NCBI RefSeq assembly: GCF_000455825.1
Contig: NZ_ATAO01000002.1
Span: forward strand, 109,497 to 173,496
Direction: 5' to 3'
DNA length: 64,000 nt
DNA from: Microbacterium maritypicum MF109
Lineage (GTDB): Bacteria; Actinomycetota; Actinomycetes; Actinomycetales; Microbacteriaceae
The translations under genes were made by a program, and so were the position numbers. This document shows, piece after piece, positions 58,795-64,000 of the stretch. The notes under the pieces were generated by a model. The model was not told the DNA's origin and made no database searches. It saw only the letters and a program-made list of their open reading frames with translations. Position 1 is the first letter of the stretch, and each line of letters starts with the position of its first letter.

Positions 58795-60766
58795 CGTCGC
58801 GCCTCGTCCGCCGGAGCAGCGGGGGTGCGGGAGGAGCTGCCGGCGGAGCAGCCGGGAAGTTCGGAGGCACCTGCGGACCCTCCGGAGCGTTCTCCGCGGG
58901 CGCTGCCGGTACACCCGAAGGCGGTCCCACCGGAGATGCCGGCGGAAGCACCGGAAGCACCGGAGGCGCCGGCGTGTCGACCGGCGGTGCAGGCGGCGAT
59001 ACGGGCGGGGCGGGCGGCCCTGCCTGTCCGGGGACGGGGAAGACCGGCGGCGGGCCGGTGTACGCCGGCGGGGCCGGAGGCGCTGCGACGGGAATCTCCG
59101 TCGCGTGCGCACTCCAGCGGTGGGTGGTGTCGCGAGACGCCGCCTCCGCTGCCGCGCGGCTGACCTCGTCGACCAGAGCCAGCGCATCGGCACGTTCGAG
59201 ACCCGAGAGGTACCCGGTGATCGGGCCGGGGACCGTGTGCACCTGTGCGCCGGAAACCCGCTGGTGCCGGTCGATCGGTCCCTGGCTGAGCGAGACCCCC
59301 TGCAGACGTGCCAGCGGGAACACGGCGAGCTTGCGCCAGACGTTTCCGCGGCGCAGCAGCAGACCGAAGTCGGCGACGAGGTAGCCGTGTCGCTTCCAGG
59401 AGAACGGACGCCGCCACGCTGCACGCCGTGGCATCGTCCGATACGCGTCGCCATCGGCGGGACCCACGACGCCCTGATCCCAGAGGAACGGGATGCTCTC
59501 CCCAGGAACGTCGGGGAGCACCAGCGCGAGCACGCGTTCGACATCGGCGCGTTTGCCGACGGGCAGCACCACGTTGAACTGCTGTCCGCTTCCCGACGAC
59601 TGCTGGGCTGCGCTCTTGCCGCTCATACGGTTGATCTTGATCGTCCACCACCCGAACGGGCGCCACAGCAGCGACTGCGACACCTCCACCGCGAAGATGC
59701 GTCCCGGCGGGAGCGTCTCGGTCACGGTCGTGAGAAGACCGTAGGTGATGCGCACGCCGTCAGGAGTCGGAGCGATCGAGTAGCGCAGCGACTTCGAGAT
59801 CTGCGCCCAGGTGATACCGACCACGGCGATGACCATGGGGACGCCCATGCCGAGACCCAGCCCGAGGAGGACGAAACCTCCATCCGAGTTGCCATCGGCC
59901 AGCATCCCGATCAACGCGCTGCCGATCGCGATCGCGAAGATCGCTCCGAAGAAGACGAACCACAGCAGCCCGGAGATCAGCTGCGAGCCCACAAGCCGGC
60001 CGGTCGGGATCTTCACGACGCTCTCGGGGACGACATCGGCGAGGTCGACGCCGGAGATGAGGCCGTTGACACCCGCGTTCATCGAACCGACCAGCTGCGC
60101 CCGGGCGGATGTCGGACCGGGCGCGGCCGACGTTGCCGCCGGGTTCAGCGCGGCGTCGCGCGCCGCACGAGCACCCGATGCCAGACGCAGGATGTCGGCA
60201 CGCACCGACTCTGCGCGGGGCGTCGCGAGGTATTCGAGCTCGACGTTCGCGTCGTTGCCGGCTCCGACCACCTCGAGCTTCGCGAGACCGATGATGCGGG
60301 CGGGGAACGGGCGTGTCAGGTTCACGCCCTGCACGCGGTCGAGAGGTGCGCGGCGGTGCGAGCGGAAGATGATTCCCTTGCGGACCTCGACGTGATCGCC
60401 GGTGATCCGGAACTGCTGGAAGCGCCAGACGAACCAGAAGATCAGCACCAGCACGACCACGAGCCCGAGCACGCTGAGGAGCGCGACCAGGATCAGGTTG
60501 TTCGAGAGCACCCAATCGACAGGATCGGCACCGGCGTAGTCGCCGTAGTGCGCTTCTTCGGGCGTGAAGATGCCCACGGCCCAGGTGATCAGGCGATCCC
60601 GCATGTTCGCGATGACGATACCCGCGATGATGATCAGCGCGAGCCCGCCCTTGAAGAGCGGGGTGAGGGGGTGCATGCGGTGCCACTCACCGTTCGCGAG
60701 CGTCGTGGAACCCTCCTCGACGGGCAGGGGCGCGCTCGGCATGAAAGGGGGCTGCTGCTCGCTCAC
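58784..60766 (-). CDS. PH-domain (bPH2/YdbT-like) membrane protein with proline-rich tail
   Basis: 660 residues. Two N-terminal and two central membrane helices, and three bPH2-type segments: RITGDHVEVRKGIIFRSHRRAPLDRVQGVNLTRP, PDGVRITYGLLTTVTETLPPGRIFAV and ADFGLLLRRGNVWRKLAVFPLARLQGVSLSQGP. The last ~110 residues are Pro/Ala/Val-rich (PPAPPVDTPAPPVLPVLPP type). YdbS/YdbT-like proteins are co-encoded pairs with roles in envelope stress or transport that are not settled. GTG start overlaps the upstream PH gene as GTGA. Confidence 0.85.
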   Translation of the reverse strand: MSEQQPPFMPSAPLPVEEGSTTLANGEWHRMHPLTPLFKGGLALIIIAGIVIANMRDRLITWAVGIFTPEEAHYGDYAGADPVDWVLSNNLILVALLSVLGLVVVLVLIFWFVWRFQQFRITGDHVEVRKGIIFRSHRRAPLDRVQGVNLTRPFPARIIGLAKLEVVGAGNDANVELEYLATPRAESVRADILRLASGARAARDAALNPAATSAAPGPTSARAQLVGSMNAGVNGLISGVDLADVVPESVVKIPTGRLVGSQLISGLLWFVFFGAIFAIAIGSALIGMLADGNSDGGFVLLGLGLGMGVPMVIAVVGITWAQISKSLRYSIAPTPDGVRITYGLLTTVTETLPPGRIFAVEVSQSLLWRPFGWWTIKINRMSGKSAAQQSSGSGQQFNVVLPVGKRADVERVLALVLPDVPGESIPFLWDQGVVGPADGDAYRTMPRRAAWRRPFSWKRHGYLVADFGLLLRRGNVWRKLAVFPLARLQGVSLSQGPIDRHQRVSGAQVHTVPGPITGYLSGLERADALALVDEVSRAAAEAASRDTTHRWSAHATEIPVAAPPAPPAYTGPPPVFPVPGQAGPPAPPVSPPAPPVDTPAPPVLPVLPPASPVGPPSGVPAAPAENAPEGPQVPPNFPAAPPAAPPAPPLLRRTRRDDGA

Positions 60767-61344
60767 AGGCCGGTCCGACGGGTCTCGGCGACCTGGATGA
60801 GGGTGTCGCGCAGCGCCTCGGCCGCCCCCTGCGTCAGACCGGGGATCTGCACGCCGGTCGTCGCGGCGGCCGTGACCATCTTGAGTTGGGCGATGCCGAA
60901 CGCGCGGTCGAGCGGCCCCTGCGTGATGTCGACCAGCTGCATGCGACCGTAGGGGACGGCGATCATGCGCTGCCACAGGATGCCCTTGCGGAAGACGATG
61001 TCGTCGGCGCGGAGCATGTAGCCGATCGCCTTCGCCTGGCGCGGGAGGATGATGAGGGCGAACACGGTGATGAGCAGGATGATCCCGGCGGGGATCCACA
61101 CCCACTGCTGATTCAGCACGACGTTCAGCACGACGGCGGCGATCGCGACGATCGCGATGAAGATCACGTTCTGCACGATCTGCGACACGACATAGCGCGG
61201 CGAGATCTGGTGCCACGTGCCGTCGAGTTCGAGGCGGGCCTCGTTGCGTGCCGTGCGCAGCTGGGTGTACGTCCCCCTGTCGAGGGCGTCGAGGTCAGTG
61301 CCCTCCGCCGGGTTCAGGGGCGCGGTCTCTGGGTTCTGAGTCAT
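60763..61344 (-). CDS. PH-domain (bPH2/YdbS-like) membrane protein
   Basis: 193 residues. Two membrane helices (about 57-75, 80-98) and one bPH2 domain (AIGYMLRADDIVFRKGILWQRMIAVPYGRMQLVDITQGPLDRAFGIAQLKMVTA). Partner of the next, larger PH protein, GTGA overlap. Its start overlaps the upstream DUF3180 gene by 50 bases, which is unusually long, but AAGGA lies 6 bases upstream and no good later start exists. Confidence 0.87.
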   Translation of the reverse strand: MTQNPETAPLNPAEGTDLDALDRGTYTQLRTARNEARLELDGTWHQISPRYVVSQIVQNVIFIAIVAIAAVVLNVVLNQQWVWIPAGIILLITVFALIILPRQAKAIGYMLRADDIVFRKGILWQRMIAVPYGRMQLVDITQGPLDRAFGIAQLKMVTAAATTGVQIPGLTQGAAEALRDTLIQVAETRRTGL

Positions 61345-61777
61345 CAGGATCCTTCGGCAGGGTGCAGAACTGCTCGGCGACGAGCGCGGCGATCACGAGG
61401 ACGATCGCGCTTCCGATCAGGGCCAGCATGGCCACAGTCGACCCTACCTGCGGAATGACGGGACGTGACAGGAGGAACACGAGCAGCCCGGCTCCGAACC
61501 CCGCCATGATGGCGCCGAGCAGACTCGAGGCCCGCGCGAGTGTCGCCGCTCTGAGTGCGCGGAAGGGATCGATGCGGATGCCCGACCGCACGCTGCGCCG
61601 CACCGGCCAGGCGACCCCGAGGGAGGCTGCGCCGATCAGCAGGAGGAGCACCGGAAGCAGGAGCGAGGGGGTGAACGTGACACGTCCCGATGCCGTCAAC
61701 AGGTGATCGAGCAGGAACCCGCCCCCGCCGGCGAGCAGTGCGAGGACGACGAGCACGCCCGCAGAGGTGCGTCTCAT
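61295..61777 (-). CDS. DUF3180 membrane protein
   Basis: 160 residues with four membrane helices (GVLVVLALLAGGGGFLLDHLL; FTPSLLLPVLLLLIGAASLGVAW; LLGAIMAGFGAGLLVFLLSRP; STVAMLALIGSAIVLVIAALVAEQF), a short charged end. DUF3180 proteins follow folK in most actinobacteria and are of unknown function. Start overlaps the folK stop as ATGA. Confidence 0.87.
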   Translation of the reverse strand: MRRTSAGVLVVLALLAGGGGFLLDHLLTASGRVTFTPSLLLPVLLLLIGAASLGVAWPVRRSVRSGIRIDPFRALRAATLARASSLLGAIMAGFGAGLLVFLLSRPVIPQVGSTVAMLALIGSAIVLVIAALVAEQFCTLPKDPDDSEPRDRAPEPGGGH

Positions 61778-62313
61778 CCCTCGCTCCGGGCCCGCAGTTC
61801 CGCCACGAGGTCGGCGACTCTGCCCCGGCCGAGCATCACCGCGTCCTGGTCGACATCCAGCCACGGTTCGAGCACGAAGAGGCGTTCGGCAGCGCGCGGA
61901 TGCGGCAGCTGCAGACGCGGTTCGTCGGAGATGATCTCGCCGTACGCGATCAGGTCGAGGTCGAGCGTGCGGTCGCCCCAGCGCTCCCGTCGCTCTCGGC
62001 CGTTCTCGTCCTCGATGGCGTGCAGCATCCCGAGAAGGATCTCGGGAGCGAGGCGCGTGGTCACCAGAGCCACGGCGTTGACGTAGCCGGGTGCCTCGGG
62101 ATCGGGCCCGTCGAGCCGGAGGGCGACGGTCTCGAACAACCGGGAGAGGCGCACCTCGCTGACCAGCGGGAGCCGCGCGATCCTCTCGGCGGCCGCCCTG
62201 ATCGTGTCGTGGCGGTCGCCGAGGTTCGCGCCGAGGGCGACGACCGCGGTGGTCTCCGGACGTCCGGGACGAGGCGCGGGCATGTCGGGCGGGTTCGCGA
62301 GGTTGCGGCTCAT
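61774..62313 (-). CDS. folK: 6-hydroxymethyl-7,8-dihydropterin pyrophosphokinase
   Basis: 179 residues. VALGANLGDRHDTIRAA, ETVALRLDGPDPEAPGYVNAV, RERRERWGDRTLDLDLIAYGE (Mg-ATP aspartates) and LPHPRAAERLFVLEPWLDV. Transfers pyrophosphate from ATP to the pterin before dihydropteroate synthesis. Start overlaps the folB stop by 4 bases. A 12-residue N-terminal extension before AVVALGANLG is slightly longer than typical. Confidence 0.95.
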   Translation of the reverse strand: MSRNLANPPDMPAPRPGRPETTAVVALGANLGDRHDTIRAAAERIARLPLVSEVRLSRLFETVALRLDGPDPEAPGYVNAVALVTTRLAPEILLGMLHAIEDENGRERRERWGDRTLDLDLIAYGEIISDEPRLQLPHPRAAERLFVLEPWLDVDQDAVMLGRGRVADLVAELRARSEG

Positions 62314-62705
62314 ACGGTCGTGTCCTCCAGCGCGTCAGGCGTTCGGCGGCGATGCACGGTGACCGCCACATCGGTGAAGTCCAGAGCGATCGGCGCATGC
62401 GGCTTGTGCACGGTCACGACGACGTCCTGCACCCGACGGTCTTCGAGACCGACGGCGGCGATCCTCTCGGCGAGCGTCTCGATCAGGTTCACCGGTTCCC
62501 CGGCCACGACCGCAGCCACCTTCTCGGCGAGCTCTCCGTAGTGCACGGTGTCCCTCACGTCGTCGGAGACGGCAGCCTGCGCGAGCGACAACCGCAGACG
62601 AAGATCGATCGTGAACTCCTGCCCGTCGCGGCGTTCGTGCTCGAAGACACCATGACGACCGAAGACGGTCAGACCGGTGAGGACGATCTCGTCGAGGGAC
62701 TCCAT
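62310..62705 (-). CDS. folB: Dihydroneopterin aldolase
   Basis: 131 residues from ATG 62705. IVLTGLTVFGRHGVFEHERRDGQEFTIDLRL, VHYGELAEKVAAVVAGEPVNLIETLAERIAA and VTVHKPHAPIALDFTDVAVTV, the catalytic Lys in the last block. Makes 6-hydroxymethyl-dihydropterin and glycolaldehyde. An upstream in-frame GTG (62726) has no ribosome-binding site; the chosen ATG has TACGCT six bases upstream, so it may also have its own leaderless promoter inside the operon. Gap of 33 bases from folP. Confidence 0.94.
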   Translation of the reverse strand: MESLDEIVLTGLTVFGRHGVFEHERRDGQEFTIDLRLRLSLAQAAVSDDVRDTVHYGELAEKVAAVVAGEPVNLIETLAERIAAVGLEDRRVQDVVVTVHKPHAPIALDFTDVAVTVHRRRTPDALEDTTV

Positions 62706-62717
62706 GCTTCTAGCGTA
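62706..62717 (-). promoter_or_regulatory. Possible internal leaderless promoter of folB
   Basis: TACGCT (62717-62712), six bases, ATG 62705. Being inside an operon it may be fortuitous. Confidence 0.35.
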
Positions 62718-62738
62718 CGGGGCCACCCCGATGCGCCC

Positions 62739-63548
62739 TCAGCCTTCCCAGGCGTGCGCGATCGCGAGGGCGTCGCGCGTGCTCGCCACATCATGCACAC
62801 GCACGGCCCAGACTCCGGCCCTGACCGCGAGAGCACTGGTCACAGCGGTAGCGAGGTCGCGTCGAGACTCCGACACGTCACCGTCGCTCTCGGCTTCCCG
62901 GCGCAGTGCTTCGGCGAGGAACCGCTTGCGCGATGTGCCGATGAGCACGCGCGGCCCGAGGGCGACGATCTCGTCGAGCCCCCGCAGCACCTCCCAGTTC
63001 TGCGCGCCCGCCTTGGCGAACCCGATACCCGGGTCGACGATCAGGCGCGATGGGGCGATTCCGGAGGCCGCCGCCTCGCCGATGCGCTCCTGCAGCTCCC
63101 CCGCGACCTCGCGGGCGACGCGACGGTACTCGGCGTTCGCGTACATGTCGGCGGAGAAGCCACGCCAATGACCGATCGCGAAATCGGCCCCGGACTCCGC
63201 GACGGCCGCGCGCATCTCGGGATCGGCGAGCCCTCCGGAGACGTCGTTCACGATCCTGGCGCCCGCCCGCACGGCCGCAGCCGCCGTCGATGCGCTGAGC
63301 GTGTCGATGCTCACGGGAACACCCGCGGCAGCGAGCTGTTCGATCACGGGGATGACGCGCTGCTGTTCGGCCTCGTCGCCGACGCGGTCGGCGCCCGGCC
63401 TGGTCGATTCTCCGCCCACATCGAGCACAGCCGCACCCTCGGCTCGCAGTCGCAGTCCGTGGGCGACCGCGCGATCGACGTCGAGATAGCGTCCGCCATC
63501 GCTGAACGAATCGGGCGTCACGTTGACGATGCCCCAGATCCCGGTCAT
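62739..63548 (-). CDS. folP: Dihydropteroate synthase
   Basis: 269 residues. WGIVNVTPDSFSDGGRYLD at the start, LDVGGESTRPGA, VSIDTLSASTAAAAVRAGARIVNDVSGG and LIVDPGIGFAKAGAQNWEVL, ending RVHDVAS. Condenses hydroxymethyl-dihydropterin pyrophosphate with p-aminobenzoate. Its ATG shares one base with the stop of folE (TGATG), so the two are coupled; sulfonamide target. Confidence 0.95.
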   Translation of the reverse strand: MTGIWGIVNVTPDSFSDGGRYLDVDRAVAHGLRLRAEGAAVLDVGGESTRPGADRVGDEAEQQRVIPVIEQLAAAGVPVSIDTLSASTAAAAVRAGARIVNDVSGGLADPEMRAAVAESGADFAIGHWRGFSADMYANAEYRRVAREVAGELQERIGEAAASGIAPSRLIVDPGIGFAKAGAQNWEVLRGLDEIVALGPRVLIGTSRKRFLAEALRREAESDGDVSESRRDLATAVTSALAVRAGVWAVRVHDVASTRDALAIAHAWEG

Positions 63549-64000
63549 CAGCGCGCCGCACCCCCGAGAGGCACCGACGCGCCGATCAGGGTGATGAGCT
63601 CCGCTCGGGCGACGGCGTCCGTGTACTCTCCGCGCGCCGCGATAGTGAGCGTCGATGCCTCGGTCTGCCGCCCGCCGCGCATCGTGACGCACCCGTGTGC
63701 CGCATCGAGCACGACCAGCACCCCGCGGGTGTCGAGGTGCTCTGCGATCGTGTCGGCGATCTGCTCCCCGAGGCGCTCCTGCACTTGAGGACGTGCCGCG
63801 AGGATCTCGACGACGCGCACCAGCGCTCCGAGCCCCACGACCTGCTCCCCGGGGAGGTAGGCGATATGCGCATGACCGGCGAAGGGCAGCAGATGGTGCT
63901 CGCAGACGGAGCGGAAGCGGATGTCGCGCAGCAGCACGGCTCCGGAGGGCAGGGTATCCGGTGCGGGGCCGCGGGAGACGCTGATGGTGCGCGCGAGCGG
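63548..64000 (-). CDS. folE: GTP cyclohydrolase I, C-terminal part
   Basis: 150 residues are visible; the gene continues beyond the right end. The zinc and GTP site RSVCEHHLLPFAGHAHIAYLPGEQVVGL is present, with LGEQIADTIAEHLDTRGVLVVLDAAHGCVTMRGGRQTEASTLTIAARG. Converts GTP to dihydroneopterin triphosphate, the first folate step, in a homodecamer. The stop overlaps the folP start by one base. Confidence 0.95.
   Translation of the reverse strand, partial: PLARTISVSRGPAPDTLPSGAVLLRDIRFRSVCEHHLLPFAGHAHIAYLPGEQVVGLGALVRVVEILAARPQVQERLGEQIADTIAEHLDTRGVLVVLDAAHGCVTMRGGRQTEASTLTIAARGEYTDAVARAELITLIGASVPLGGAAR

Overview
The window is an ordinary high-GC actinobacterial chromosome segment. Codon use, gene content (desferrioxamine genes, MetPS importer, DUF1206/DUF3180/DUF4192 proteins, LCP protein, actinobacterial folate cluster) and the many leaderless promoters point to Microbacteriaceae, most likely Microbacterium. 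I see no phage, insertion sequence, CRISPR array, integron or rRNA, and no block with foreign-looking codon use. About 57 protein genes and three tRNA genes can be supported.

Layout. 1-8.4 kb: end of a flotillin-like gene, the hrpB helicase, a TetR/ABC-2 exporter unit, an orphan AAA ATPase, L-serine dehydratase and a small acidic protein. 8.4-12 kb: an APH(3'')-like kinase, a stand-alone fumarate-reductase-type flavoprotein and its divergent LysR regulator. 12.1-17.3 kb: a complete four-gene desferrioxamine-type siderophore operon (desA-desB-desC-desD order, every junction overlapping) behind an IdeR/DtxR-like box. 17.3-31.6 kb: tRNA-Arg, a short-chain dehydrogenase, an exported HExxH protein with a coiled-coil partner, GntR regulator, F420/NADP-type oxidoreductase, acetyltransferase, sufSU, HxlR/SnoaL pair, LysE exporter, DUF1206 protein, GyrI-like and AraC proteins, the methionine/alanine importer metPS, a HAD hydrolase and tRNA-Ser(GCT). 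31.8-46.1 kb: an ion channel, a DHA2 drug exporter, then a carbohydrate locus (GH78 rhamnosidase, GH3 beta-glucosidase, TetR regulator, ABC sugar importer, GH13 enzyme, LacI regulator). 46.1-58 kb: cell-envelope and housekeeping genes: LCP ligase, tRNA-Ser(TGA), HAD, serS, lipid kinase, a duplicated-domain lipoprotein, cardiolipin synthase, DUF4192, lysS, DUF2207. 58.1-64 kb: the folate operon folE-folP-folB-folK followed by DUF3180, two PH-domain membrane proteins and a DUF2520 protein; folE runs off the right end.

How genes work together: desABCD turns lysine into a hydroxamate siderophore under iron control; metP/metS form one importer; the glycosidases and ABC importer form a glycoside-use locus whose ATPase is not in the window; folE/P/B/K are consecutive folate steps; serS, a HAD gene and tRNA-Ser(TGA) lie in a co-oriented row.

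Regulatory reading. The most general signal is a -10 hexamer (mostly TAnnnT or CAnnnT) placed exactly 6-7 bases before the start codon of about 20 genes that lack a ribosome-binding site, the hallmark of leaderless transcription. It also decides several start codons. A second unusual pattern is short tandem repeats (17-19 bp) that include the stop codon of three unrelated genes. The only gene-free stretch over 300 bases is 17285-17610; it holds the iron box, a 16-bp tandem duplication, a terminator hairpin and tRNA-Arg. I did not find an unmistakable new multi-gene system; the best candidates for undescribed biology are the exported HExxH protein with its partner and the stop-codon repeats.
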